Shown here piece after piece: positions 1-10,481 of a stretch of 64,000 nt of DNA. How positions within the stretch are numbered: position 1 is the stretch's first letter; each line of letters starts with the position of its first letter. Under the pieces are notes generated by a model that worked only from the letters and a program-made list of their open reading frames with translations, searched no databases and had not been told where the DNA came from. Made by a program: the position numbers and the translations under genes. Source of the DNA: Erythroxylum novogranatense (lineage: Eukaryota; Streptophyta; Magnoliopsida; Malpighiales; Erythroxylaceae); NCBI GenBank assembly GCA_029891385.1, contig CM057231.1, positions 64,711,103 through 64,775,102 of the forward strand, given 5' to 3'.

Positions 1-389
1 CTTAGTCTCAGATGATATCGGGAGAAAAGATATTGACGGTATAGTGAGAAAAAGGTATTGATGGATAAACGTGATGATTAGTGAACAGGTTCGGAAATAA
101 TGAACTGAGTCATAGCATTGGAACTAAAGGTAATGACTACTCTGAAAATGGCAAGTGAGATAGCTAAGAAAATGAGATTGCCAACTGATAGCCTTGTTGA
201 GTCAAATCATCGCATCTTGAGTGATAATGAGTTAGCCAAATTAGTAACTGAACAACTGACTGAATATGGTTACTGTGACCTTTCGGAAAATGAATTATTG
301 AGTGGAAAAGTGTATGGAACATATGATTACGGTCATCTTGAATCGTTGATTGAGAATTTCGAGGACGAAATTTTATTAGGAGGGGGAAT
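1..389 (+). mobile_element. Element A: 3' internal tail of a long-LTR Ty3/gypsy (Tekay/Del-type) element
   Basis: This is the last stretch of the internal region of a Ty3 element that begins upstream of the window. It ends in a purine-rich tract followed directly by a TGTAACATCC LTR start, the arrangement seen at the 3' LTR of Tekay/Del-type elements, whose LTRs classically begin TGTAACA. The only open frame (from 118) ends in residues resembling the acidic FEDEILL tail that precedes the 3' LTR in that group. No reverse transcriptase, integrase or chromodomain is visible, so I cannot tell whether the missing part was coding. The lineage is inferred from terminal sequence and LTR length. Confidence 0.7.
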
Positions 390-423
390 TGTAACATCCA
401 CCCTCGATTGGAAGGTAAATTAG
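118..423 (+). pseudogene. Degenerate polyprotein-tail ORF running into the LTR of element A
   Basis: A 101-residue open frame that begins at an alternative start codon and runs across the LTR boundary at 390. Its last internal residues, ENFEDEILLGGG, resemble the C-terminal tail encoded just before the polypurine tract in Tekay/Del-type elements. The first part has no domain I recognise, and no chromodomain signature is visible. It may be the decayed end of pol, or a chance frame in a non-coding derivative like element D. It is not a host gene. Confidence 0.35.
375..389 (+). other. Polypurine tract of element A
   Basis: A purine run (aggaggggg followed by aa) lies immediately before the TGTAACATCC LTR start. 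The equivalent position in element D (46402-46415) reads attaggagggtgaat. This is where plus-strand DNA synthesis would be primed. Confidence 0.7.
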
Positions 424-1229
424 TAAATTTGACATAAGATGGAATAGATTTGGAGTGTATAGGACTGTTCATGCATAATAGGATTGGTCCACGGTCACAT
501 TTGTGCACATGAAATTACATGCATGCATACATGATATTTTAGGTTTATGTGCCTAAGACAATTTTATTAGAATTAATGTGGTTAATGGGTTTGAAAAATT
601 ATTCGAGCGCGCCATAAATTGTTTTCTATTTTAAGGAATTTTAGAAATTTTTCTGGATTTTTCGGAGAAAATTCTGGGCCGAAAAAATAAATCAATTAGC
701 GACAAATTCGATTTTCAAGATGTGAAAATTTCTACCCAATGGCACTGTAATATTGGGTATATTATTATGGAATTGAAATTAGGGTCATTTGAGTTGATTG
801 GGTTAGGTTTTATCCGGATTAAAGAATTATTATTTTGACTTTTCTTTAAAACCACAAACCAATCACATTTTGCCAACATTTCACTTCATTTAATGCCTAA
901 CTCTAGTATTCCTTGGTTTTCCTATTCGGTTATTGCTTTAAGAGAGGAAGGAATGGGATAAAAGTGGATGGACTTGCTTATTTCTTAAACTCATCGAAAC
1001 CCTTCTCCACTTTGCCTCTCCATGGATTTTTTTCTCATCAAAGCAATCCTTCCTCCCAACCTTAAGAGCTTCTTCTTGCTACCTTCTTACCTTGAAGATA
1101 CCCATGCATGGGATGGAGAAGAAGTAGGGTAGTTGGAAAATTAAAGGCTTGAAGAGGTGGAGTTGGAAACTTTAGGTAAGATGATGTTTATGTTTATGTT
1201 TTACTTATGGTTTTAATGCAAGAATTCAT

Positions 1230-2480
1230 AAGAAAATGATTGAAAATAGGTACTGAAATTTATGGATATATATTGACATGAAGGTCTTGATGACCTATTG
1301 CCTCAATTTTTGTGTTATTAGGATGTTTATGCATGTGGAATTGGTGTTAGAAGTGATAGTATGTAAGTTGAAGATGAAAGCTGGAAAATGGATTTTTGAC
1401 CTACTGTACTGATTTGAGCATAACTAATTGTGTGGTTATGAAAATGAGGTGAGGTTTGTGGCCACTTAAACTTTGGGATGTTAGCTACATTTTTGTGTGA
1501 AATAGGTGTTGTCCAATATTAGCTTTAAGATGGTGAATTTTTGCATGGAAGGTTACTGCTATTGACTGGAATGAATAGTACCCGAAACCATAACCTAGAG
1601 TTTTGCTAATTTTTATAAATTAATTGAGAAGGAATTAGAACAAATGATCTAAATGAAAGTTGAAGCCTATAGTGTTAGGTTTCCAGTGCCACTGATTTTG
1701 CAATTTTTCGATATGTACGTTGGGAGATATGAACTGTTTACGATTGCCTGATTTTGTGCATTTTGGTGAAACCTAGCCAAAGTGTCGATTTTGTGAGCTT
1801 TCTGATTGGAAGAAATTTTAGCAATTTCTGTGACTTGATTTGGCATTGGTGATCTTCTGAAGAGTTGTATAGGAAACATTGATCTTGAAAATGGTATTTA
1901 GCATGCTATTTTTGGAAATCATATTTGGGAGTTATGAATTTTCAAACACTGAACCTGCATTAGGTCATGGGCTGCTGATCAGAGCAGTAACTTGCAGGAC
2001 TGTTTTAAATTGGTTAATGATGGAATTTAATTCTGAGCCCTTCATGAGAAGTGTAGTACTGTGTTTTATCTTTTCATGGGTATAAAGTATGCAATTTTTA
2101 GACATTTGTACAAGGAGTTATACTGTTTGAAAAATCACTGTCCAATTTGAGTACTTTCAGGGGCAGTAGCCTTCACTGAATTGTTTAACCTAGTTACCTA
2201 TTGAATTTAAATTTAGATTGTTCATGAAAGTTGTATATAACATTGTGGTATTGATGAAAATATTTATTCTGTAATTTTTGACTAAGGAAATGAGAAGTTA
2301 TTGAATTTACAAAAGACTGCACTGGTTAGGAACTCTACTGCACTGTTTTGAGAGGTTTTGAGGTATGTAGTTTTGATGGGATATTTGACACCCTTAGGGG
2401 TGAACTTGATTTTATGGTCTTCATGAGAATGGTAGAGCTTTTCATGATCTTTCAACAAGCTATAGTTTGTATTTTTCCGA
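1230..2480 (+). repeat. Degenerate tandem modules of ~180-200 bp inside LTR A
   Basis: Successive diverged copies carry a phrase like TTCATGAAAGTTGTA (starts near 2041, 2221 and 2419) and a second phrase like GAGTTATGA (near 1722, 1926 and 2111). Spacing between phrase copies is about 180-200 bp. The same module occurs at 39060-39765, 49075-49700 and 59580-60230. Confidence 0.6.
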
Positions 2481-2554
2481 TTTGTGTGTTAAGAATTATT
2501 GTTGTTGGAAATTGGATTGGAAATAGGAAAAAAGGGAAGGAAGTGAGGTAGAAC

Positions 2555-2645
2555 CTCGCAGATCGCGAGGGCGACGCCTCACCCTCATGACGAGGCAAGA
2601 TGAGTCGGCCTCGCGTGGGCGACGTCTCGCCCCATGAGGCAGGTG
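2555..2645. repeat. CG-rich palindromic patch in LTR A
   Basis: A short GC-rich island in AT-rich LTR, with repeated elements of the type gcgagg, gacgcctc, catgacgagg and gacgtctcgc. It resembles in style the CGTCGCGACG-type cassettes of the other long LTRs and of the Athila elements. Confidence 0.45.
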
Positions 2646-3521
2646 CATATGTATATATTATTTTTATTATTATTTGATTAATTGGTATTTGGTATTTGGT
2701 ATTTGGTGATTCTTTTGTCAATTTTGTTTCCGTCCAACGTCCGATTGACCTGATTCTTGAGGCATCGGATTCATTGATTATTTAATTTCATTTTTTGAGA
2801 AATTGGGAATTTTTGGACGCGAAATTGACGTAGCCCCGGGTAACGGAGCCTTTAATTACTGTTTTGTTTAATTGGGGACCTATAGAGGTCCGAATTGCGC
2901 ACCGTCAGCGCCAATAGGTTTCTAATTTTTAGACGGATTTTTCTAATAGGAAAAAATGGGATTAGGGCCGGGAATATCATGAGCATGCATTGTGCACCTG
3001 TAAATTGCTTCATATGCATTATTAAATAGTTCTGATTGGACAAGAGGTAATGATTATATTTTCTGATTATTATAAAGGCACATTTGGAGCGTCGATCTAC
3101 CGACGTTACTGAGACTTCCAGATATTAGTTCGAAAGTATAGGTGAGTAACCTAGTTGGTTTCTCAGCCTTTATGTGTTTAATTTTACACATAAATGCCAT
3201 GCGGAGATAACGGATGGATATGTGATTGATTTGGATTTTTATTGGTTTCGGACCATGGGTGTCGAAATATTGAAATGTGATATTGAAGTGCTATTATGTG
3301 TAAATGATTATGATGCATCAATGCAATAAATTGAAAATGATATGATTGACATACCGACCAAAGGTCAGAAGGAATAAAATGGCATGAAATGTAAATAGAA
3401 ATTGGAACATATGCATTCATGCATATTGGTATGATCAGATAAAGGCAGTTGTGACCGGAGCAGCCACCGTATCAGAGCATATCACGCCCAACGTATATGA
3501 GAGCTTTAAGCTCAACGCACA

Positions 3522-4993
3522 TGATTGGACCAAATTTATACTATAAATCAGGCCCATTTTCTTTAGTAATTATGCATCTGTCGACTCCTGATCTATAATT
3601 TTCATGCTTATTTTGGTCCCCGACATTGAATTTTGATAAATTGCATATTGTCAATATTTTGTTGTCATTTGTCATTAATTACGCCTAATCTTTATTGGGA
3701 CAATTGATCTGCAAATGGGTTGTATTTTGTAGGACCAAAGTAGTCAACAATTAAGAAGTCAACAGCCGTGAGTTATTGGGACGAATCAGACTCTCCATTC
3801 GCGCGGCTAATTAATGGTGTTTAATTAATTATTGCGACAGTGATAAATTCATTCGCCCTTGCGAACTACTGCCATTCGCCTTGACGAATGTCGGTGACCG
3901 GACCAAAATGGCAAAAGTATCCTTTATTCTAGCCGGCCCACACAGCTTCCTATAAAACCTTACCATTTAGGGCAAATGAGGAGGGGGCCTACTAAAAAGT
4001 TCTTCGTTTTCTCTTCTCTTCGTCTTCCCAGTTTTCTTCGTTTTCTTCTTTTACATTTCTGTTTTTGATCTAACAGTCTCTCATTCATGTTTGATTTCGA
4101 GGTTTAGTCACTGATGACGATCATCGCAGATCATTTCCTTCATCTCTACTCTTCCGCATTCGCCGCTCGAGCATGGTCTTGGTGATACTTCAACAATGAT
4201 GGAGTCGTCCGTAGTCATGAGTGGCTAAGCTCATAGTCTTCGAAATGTTGCGAGGGTTGGAGTTCGAGAACTAAACACGGGTAATCAATCTTAGTTTAGG
4301 ATTTGGTAATGTATTTGCACAATCCGAGTTGGTATTTTTGCAATATATTTACGATTGAATCTGCTATAGTTTAGTAGGATGTTAGACTTTGATTTGTGTT
4401 ATGGATTGACTATTGTTGAATATCGTGCTTAAATACATGGAGTTCATGTATATCGGTTAAATGATTGCATTAACTAATTTAATCGCCTAGTTGTGTTTGA
4501 TTGAATTGGTTGTGTTATTATTTGGTTGATTTAGTGCATTAATCAATCCATGCATACACTAAGGGTTTTAACAAGTTGTAATAATCGAGTTGATTAATTA
4601 ATTCTTGGACTTAACGAGTTGTTAAGGTTTTATTTTGAAACTTAGTGGATTTCAAACCCTGACATTATTTGACGATGATGACCCGAGCTACATTTTCGAG
4701 GAGAGTTTTAGTAATTTGACTTCAAACTTGTTTAATTTCAATCATTTAGTTTTCTAAAATTCTAAAACATTTATTCTTATTTTGGCTTAGTTTAATTTCT
4801 AATTAATCAAATCAAAACCCCTTCTATTGCTTTAATTGCATGCATCATTCAAACATTAGGCTAGTCTAGATCAATTGATGCATTGGTTCATCGAGAGTCG
4901 ACGAGGTTGCATCTGTATTGCAATCCTTGGTATAAATTTAATTTGACCGGTTTCGTGGATCAATTTTAATATTGAGCGATAAACCGCCGATCA
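3522..4993 (+). repeat. C1 5' LTR
   Basis: Starts TGATTGGACC and ends GCCGATCA. It matches 11648-13113 over its whole length, with scattered substitutions and many one- or two-base indels. It contains CG-rich cassettes with TTCGC/GCGAA flanks (about 3770-3890) upstream of a TATA box at 3951. Confidence 0.9.
3949..3960 (+). promoter_or_regulatory. TATA box of C1 5' LTR
   Basis: CCTATAAAACC, with a downstream conserved block cattt(a/t)aggg. The same arrangement occurs in the 3' LTR (12071), in B (20823) and in C2 (57915), so this is the likely core promoter and start of R. Confidence 0.65.
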
Positions 4994-4995
4994 AA

Positions 4996-5018
4996 TTTTG
5001 GCGCGTTGCCGGGAATCA
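4996..5018 (+). other. C1 primer-binding site (tRNA-Asp type)
   Basis: Directly after the 5' LTR the sequence reads TTTTGGCGCGTTGCCGGGAA. This matches the TGGCGCCGTTGCCGGGGA site complementary to tRNA-Asp used by Athila elements, apart from one missing C and one missing G. Confidence 0.8.
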
Positions 5019-5551
5019 AATTAATTGGTTCTCTAGGTTGCCAATGTTTGTTTTGATTTTAATTTTTGTTTGCATTTTGTTTGCATTGCATAATTTCATT
5101 TAATTTACGTTACGCTTAAGTGTTTTAGTGTTAATCATTTGTTATTTCATTACGCTTTGTTTTAAGTGTTTATTCGATTGTTCTTGTTTATTGTGCGTAA
5201 TTTTAAGTTAATTCATTTTGCTTGCTTATGCGTAGCTTCTTGGGCGTGTGAGTTCCTCATTAAATCACAATGAGTTCATCCGTCATTGCGGCGAGTTTAT
5301 ATTCGCCGCGGCGAACATTCTGATTTTATTCGGTTCGCCGCGGCGAGTTCTTACGTCGCCGCGAACTTGAGTGAATTGAAGCCTTGCTATCCGTTGTCGT
5401 TTAGTGAGCTATCTTAGGTGAACTTCTCTTGTGCATGCCCGTAGACTTAGGCTAGTTCATTTTCAACCTGAAATTGGCGACACCTGAGACAACTTAGGAA
5501 GAACAAGAGAGAGCAAGAAAGACTTAGAACACTAGATCGATTAGAATCGAG
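5019..5551 (+). other. C1 untranslated leader with CG-rich cassettes
   Basis: T-rich leader between the PBS and gag, without ORFs. A cluster of three or four cassettes of the form TTCGCCGCGGCGAA lies at about 5280-5370. The same flavour appears in this element's LTR and ORF2 leader intron. Confidence 0.6.
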
Positions 5552-7212
5552 ATGGTGAACAACAAGAATATCGATCAACCACCCCGAGATGGAGATCACG
5601 GTCTTAGCGGTGACCGAGGCAGCGTAGATGACAACAATGCGAACATCGGGCGTAGGACCATCCAGAAGCTACAACCTCGGACGTACACTACGATCCTTTC
5701 TTCTTTGCCACTAACCCGATGTAAATTTGAAGTCAAAGGTTTATTGATTAACTCTCTCCCCAAATTTCACGGTTTAACGGAGAGGACCCTACATGCATCT
5801 TGAGGCCCTCACCATGATCCGTCGAGTATGAAGCACGTAGGAGCACATCTGGACCAGTCTTGTGGAAAGTCTTCCATTTGTCGTTAGAAGGAAAGGCGGA
5901 GTGGTACATGAGCCTCCCAAGGCATGTTGCGAATGCCTATCAGTTGGGCCAACTTACGGAAAGCTTTTACGGAAAAGTATTTTCCAGCTTCTAGGATGTC
6001 GTCAATGAGAAAGGAGATATATTACGCCAAACAAGATTATGACGAGTCCACAGTATGATTTTGGAGCAGATTTCAAGATCTGTTGTCTCGGTGCCCCATC
6101 ATCGGATCCACGATGAACAAGCTCGTTCAATATTTTTATGATGGGGTGAAGAATCAAGAGAAAGGGATGTTGGATGCTGCGTCGGGAGGTTCATTGATTG
6201 ACCTCACCGCGCCAGAAGCTTGAGCCCTGATTAAGAGAATGGCCCTGAATCATCAACAGATATAGTGTCGCGATTCGAGAATGTGAATGAAGTGGGAGCC
6301 ATGTCGGCTCAAACTAAGAGGATGGAGAGCACGGAATGAAGGTAGATTCTTTGAACATCGGATAACTTTCCAGTTATCCTCAATCAGCTGGCGAGTGAAG
6401 AATTTGAATGTGCATCGCCCATCAACTTCCATCGAACTAGTCGCACTAGTTGCGAATCTTGTGGGTCGATGATGCACATTTCAAGTGTTTGTCTGGCGAG
6501 ATATGAAGAAGTCTCGCAATGTATCAAGGTAGACAGGATCGGAAATGGGACCCGTATTCCAACACATATAATGAGGATGGAGATCCCACCCAAATTTTAG
6601 TTGGAGTAACGAGGAAGAGCACCAAACCGCTTTCAAGAGGAGTGGAGTGGACAATCTACAAACCAGTTCGGGATCAACAAGCGTTGACGGTGCAACAACC
6701 ACCGCCACCCAAGGAGGACACCAACCAAGCTGCTGCATGGTATGATGGCGTTGATGAAAGAGGGCGAACTTCCACAAACAAATCAATTCAGCGCCATCAT
6801 AAACCTCATCCAAGGGACTCGACTAAAAATGTTGCCCGCTTTAGTGCCTTGGAGAAGCGCATGGATCAATGGGAAACCAAGGCCGAGAACCTAAACTCAT
6901 ATGTCACTTAATTGTCTAATAATTTGAGTGACAACCAAGCTAGAGTAGCGGATCCATTCCTTCTAACACGGTGATTAACTTAGAAGAGTTTGAATGCTAT
7001 AGCCCTCGTGGGTGGAAGCAAGTAAGGTTCAAGCCTCGAAGAAGATGAGCTTTGTAAAGATGAGATTGAGTGTGAGCTAGTACCTCCACCATATGATAAG
7101 ATGAAGAGATCAGAAAGTGTGAGGAAGAAGAGCTTACGAGAGAGAGGAGCAAGCCTCAAAGAACAAGGGAACTACTTTAGAAAGTTCCACAGATAAAGCT
7201 GAAGATGGAGAA
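5552..7212 (+). pseudogene. C1 gag remnant (Athila Gag)
   Basis: Gag would form the virus-like particle. The start chosen is the ATG at 5552 (MVNNKNIDQPP...), matching the layout of C2, whose gag starts ATGGTGAGAATCC at 51210. The conserved block FEVKGLLINSLPKFHG is near residue 60. The frame then breaks after about 83 residues. Further Athila Gag pieces follow in other frames: the YFYDGVKNQEKGMLD segment near 6130-6175 and a block ending ENLNSYVT at about 6900. At least four frameshifts or stops make it non-functional as written, although some may be sequencing errors. C2 carries the same protein at 51210-52880. Confidence 0.8.
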
Positions 7213-8145
7213 ATGAGTAGGCAATCCAGCAAAGGTAAAGAGGTAAGTATACAAGACCTTCCTTTTCCAAACTCTTATTTGATGAGCAAGCGCTTAAGAG
7301 AAAAACAACATGAAAAAGAAATCATTGACTTGTTTGGGAAAGTGGAAGTGAATGTGCCTTTGCTAGATTTGGTAAGCGAGTTCCGACCTCACGCTAAATA
7401 TTTAAAGGATCGTGTACAAATAAGAAGAAGTTTAGGCCCAATGAGAGAGTGCAGGTGAGCTCGAATGTTTCAGCCTTGTTTAAGCCACAGATACCAGTAA
7501 AATGTCAGGACCCTGGATCTTTTACCATCCCTTGCACATTAGGGAAAGTGACCATAGGTAGAGCTTTACTAGATCTAGGGGCAGCGATAAATGTGATGCC
7601 TGAGTCAGTATATAAGACCTTGGGAGTGAAGAGTATTAAGCCCACATCATTATTCTCCGGTTAGGCGATAGGTCATTTAGGCATCCCGTGGGAATTATTG
7701 AGGACATTCCGGTCGGTCAAAGGCTTAGTGTTTCTGCGGTTTTTACGTGTTGGACATGACCTCGAAGTGGTCATGACACTTCTCTAATCCTTGGGCGTCC
7801 CTTTCTTGGACAGACAAGTACTATGATTAGTATGAAGGAAGGAAGATCACCATGGAAGTGGGCGATCAAAAGTTAGCTTCAACATGTATGAAGCTATGAA
7901 GCACCCCATGAAGATTATTCCTTGCTTGGTGTCAACATGCTTGATGTGGTGATTGGCGATGCTTGTTACGAATTTGTAGAAACTTTGACTCCTACCTCGA
8001 CAATATTTTTGGGGAAAGTTTCTCCTTTGATGATTTTGCAGGAGCACATCCAGGTGCAGTATGGACGATGGGCGACTAGCAACCAAGTCTTTGGTGGAGC
8101 TTGGATATCGAGCGATCGTCCATCCCGAGCTCTGAGACCCACCTT
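7213..8145 (+). pseudogene. C1 gag C-terminus and retroviral-type aspartic protease remnant
   Basis: The open frame from 7213 contains the Athila LPFPNSYLMSKRL segment and ends at 7458. The next frame (7449-7664) carries DPGSFTIPCTLG followed by LLDLGAAINVMP, the aspartic protease active-site region (family pattern LCDLGASIN(L/V)MP; catalytic Asp present). The later part (HPMKII, GVNMLD near 7922) is in other frames. Protease would process Gag. After about 8145, where Athila elements normally begin reverse transcriptase, sequence jumps to the post-integrase 3' region. C2 shows the same truncation. Confidence 0.78.
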
Positions 8146-8204
8146 GAGTGCCGGTTTTCTCTTTCCTTCATTTACTATATAATTGTGCTATGTTTTATAC
8201 CAGC

Positions 8205-8252
8205 GTGCATATTGTTGAACATGATTATATTGTTTAAATGTGGGGAGGATCA
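8205..8252 (+). other. C1 internal polypurine-like motif, copy 1
   Basis: AAATGTGGGGAGG at 8236, preceded by a conserved ttgaacatgatta block. It lies about 90 bp past the pol-deletion junction and aligns with motifs at 16726 in B and 53888 in C2, which follow the end of pol or protease. Confidence 0.6.
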
Positions 8253-8439
8253 AACCAGTAGAATTAGAGTAGTAGGTAGGATTTCCTTTACTGTTTTAAT
8301 AAAATGTTTCCCCTTTGTTAGCTCTGTGTTCTCCTAATGAAGCATAATTAGATTGAAGAAAATGGTTCATATTTGGAATGATTAATTGAATGATTGTGCA
8401 AACCGAGTAGAATCCTTAGATATCTCGTGATTCATTACA

Positions 8440-8764
8440 GGTGGTTCGCCGTAGTGAGCATCGCATTTGTCATTTGCGGCTAACCTAGGGTTTTTCATTT
8501 TATTACGCGCTGACTAGCGACCGCTTCGTCGTGAATAAGGGCTTTTGCCCTACGGACCGTTAGATTTCTCTTTTGTCAGAGGCCCTTTTGGTTTTTCCTC
8601 TCTCGCGTCCTCGTCTCCGCTCTTTCTTCTTTTCTTCTTCTTCCTTCCCTTTCCTTCTCCTTCGCCGCCTTCCTCATTGCCTCGTAGTAGTCCTCTCAGG
8701 TGCCTTCGCTGTTTGAAGCTTCCATTCTCCTCAAATCCCCTTCCAACTGCGTTTTCACCCTTCT
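8440..8764 (+). promoter_or_regulatory. C1 pyrimidine-rich leader of ORF2 (possible internal promoter and 5' UTR)
   Basis: CG-rich cassettes and a reversed telobox-like TAGGGTTT (about 8486) are followed by a strongly C/T-rich stretch (8590-8764) that ends at a consensus 5' splice site. B and C2 have the same order: cassettes, C/T-rich stretch, donor. This resembles a plant gene leader more than retrotransposon spacer. Transcription start is not determinable from sequence. Confidence 0.45.
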
Positions 8765-9096
8765 GTAAGTGTTTCTATTCCTTCCTCTTGTCCATTTTCG
8801 TTGTTATTCGTTAGATTTAAGGCAAACAGCGAACGCTGTTCGCCGTGACTGTTCGCAGAATCGCCATTCGCCGCGATGAACTTAGGGTTTCAGCTCGCTG
8901 CGACGAATGTCTTTGTTCGCCGCAGCGAACGAAGGTACCCAGTTCGCTGCAGCGAACATCCTGTTGGCTGCAGCGAATGGCAGAAGTCTCCTCTCGCCGC
9001 AGCGAATGATCTTGTTGGCTGCGGCAAATGGCTAAAAGACTTGATTCTGTATGATTTTGTCAGTAAATTGTCTGTTTCTAACTTTTGTGTGTGCAG
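8765..9096 (+). other. C1 putative leader intron before ORF2
   Basis: Donor TCT|GTAAGTGT at 8765 and acceptor TTTTGTGTGTGCAG ending at 9096, four bases before the ORF2 ATG at 9101. Length is 332 nt. Equivalent introns in B (300 nt) and C2 (303 nt) have donor and acceptor in the same places. The intron contains five or six CG-rich cassettes (8828-9030). Confidence 0.55.
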
Positions 9097-9100
9097 GATC

Positions 9101-10172
9101 ATGCCTAGAATGAAACAAGCCACCAGACCGGAGCAGCAGTCATCCTCTTCTTCCTCCGATCACACCCTTTCTCCTTCCTCAACCAACCTTCCGTTTCCCT
9201 CTCACCTAGCAGATCCCGAGTATATACGAGTTAGCCACGCGAGTTGCTAGCCAAACTTTACTAAAGAAAAATCATTTCCTCTTACTCCGCTACCAACCCT
9301 TTTGTAGGTCAACTCTTCCAACTCGAGTTGACCGGCCTCGTAACCTCGGACCACCTGGCAACCTTTCCTTTCAGGCGCGATATTATACCCATGCTCGTCA
9401 ATCTCACACTACGGAATTAACTTCCGAGGTGTTTCTATTCCAGATGCTTTACATCTGTCATAATCAGAAACCTACCACCTCCCTGTTGTCCCTCGTTGTC
9501 CCTATTACAGGCGATCACTGCATACCCACAGGGACGGCGTCATTACGTACTCTACGCCACGAGGGTACTCGGTGGCTTCAACCCAGGGGCTCGGGCTATA
9601 TCCAGCGTTACGATCTCCTTCCACAAGCCGTCCATGGTTACATTTTATATGTAACAACATTTTACCACCCTCCACCTCACCAACATCCCAAAGGCAGGCA
9701 GCCTGTACATATACACCTTATATGGCCACCACAATCGACCTAGCTTCTACCATTTCCTCCGCCCTCCGCCATGTGTCCTCGCCACCAACCCCAAACATAA
9801 ACTCCTCTTTCCCCATCTCATTTCGACTTATTAGGGCCTTTCGGGTCCCAGAACATCCAGTGACCTCACCTTCCCCTGCTCTCCATTTGTCTATGTCCGT
9901 TTAGGACGACCACGTGCCATTCCACCACCACCTCCTTGACCAACTTCCTCTTCTTCTCCCTCTCCCCTCCATCCCCTCCAGCCCCTCTTCCGCACCTCCC
10001 ATCCTTCCTCCTGTTTCCTCTCGCCTCCTATCTCTACACCGTGTCTTCCCTCCTTCGCCTCCACTGCTCCTTACGAGGTGGCTCTGCTGGCCAAGGCGTC
10101 CTTGGCTTGAGGCCGGCTATCTACTTCGAGGCCCAGATGACCGCCGAGCCATGAGTTCACTCGCTCGATCTT
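9101..10172 (+). pseudogene. C1 ORF2 remnant (positional env-like ORF; plant-transposon-protein type)
   Basis: Starts MPRMKQATRPEQQ, parallel to B (MPRTKNASVRP) and C2 (MPRLKK). A Ser-rich N-terminus leads to PEYIR, aligned with PEYADL in B. The frame is lost at 9250. Later pieces include SRPWLHFICNNILPP (about 9620-9665), the most conserved segment among the three elements and similar to what is annotated in plants as putative plant transposon protein. A Pro/Ser-rich C-terminal part extends to about 10172. No convincing membrane segment or signal peptide is visible, so the name env-like reflects position only. Confidence 0.65.
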
Positions 10173-10450
10173 GACCATGATTGCGGCTCACCTCGGGCTG
10201 CCTATTCGACTCTGCCCTTGACTCTTCTGCGTTGCCTCTCTGGATCCGCCCGCTCTTGATCCTGCCGAATAGTATAATTTATTTATTTCCTTTCTTTTAT
10301 CGTTATTGTTTTCCTGTATTTTCTTTTCTTCGTTGTAATTTTAGTTAGTTCTTTGGATTCTTCATTTCGTCCACACTTTTTGAGTTTAAGGATATATCCA
10401 CATTTCTCTTTTATCTATTTTATGGTCTCCTATGCCTACTATTTTTGCCA

Positions 10451-10481
10451 TTGTGGACAATGCCATGTTTAAGTGTGGGGA
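10451..10481 (+). other. C1 internal polypurine-like motif, copy 2
   Basis: A bipartite motif of TTGTGGACAATG, six bases, then AAGTGTGGGGAG, located after ORF2. The same bipartite motif occurs at 18997 (B), 56202 (C2) and 33460 (orphan remnant). Confidence 0.65.

Larger units (their letters stand above)
390..3521 (+). repeat. Element A 3' LTR, left part
   Basis: It starts TGTAACATCC just after the polypurine tract and is interrupted at 3521 by Athila element C1. The remainder resumes at 13114 and ends ...TGTTACA at 13848, giving an LTR of about 3.87 kb, long but normal for Tekay/Del-like elements. Inside are a degenerate array of about 180-200-bp modules (1230-2480), a CG-rich patch (2555-2640), and a conserved box beginning GGTGAGTAACCTAGTTGG at 3141 that is shared with elements D and F. 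Confidence 0.75.

Noticed and set aside
164..508. 114-codon minus-strand ORF at the left edge
   Set aside because: It is the reverse of the element A tail and LTR start and has no family resemblance.
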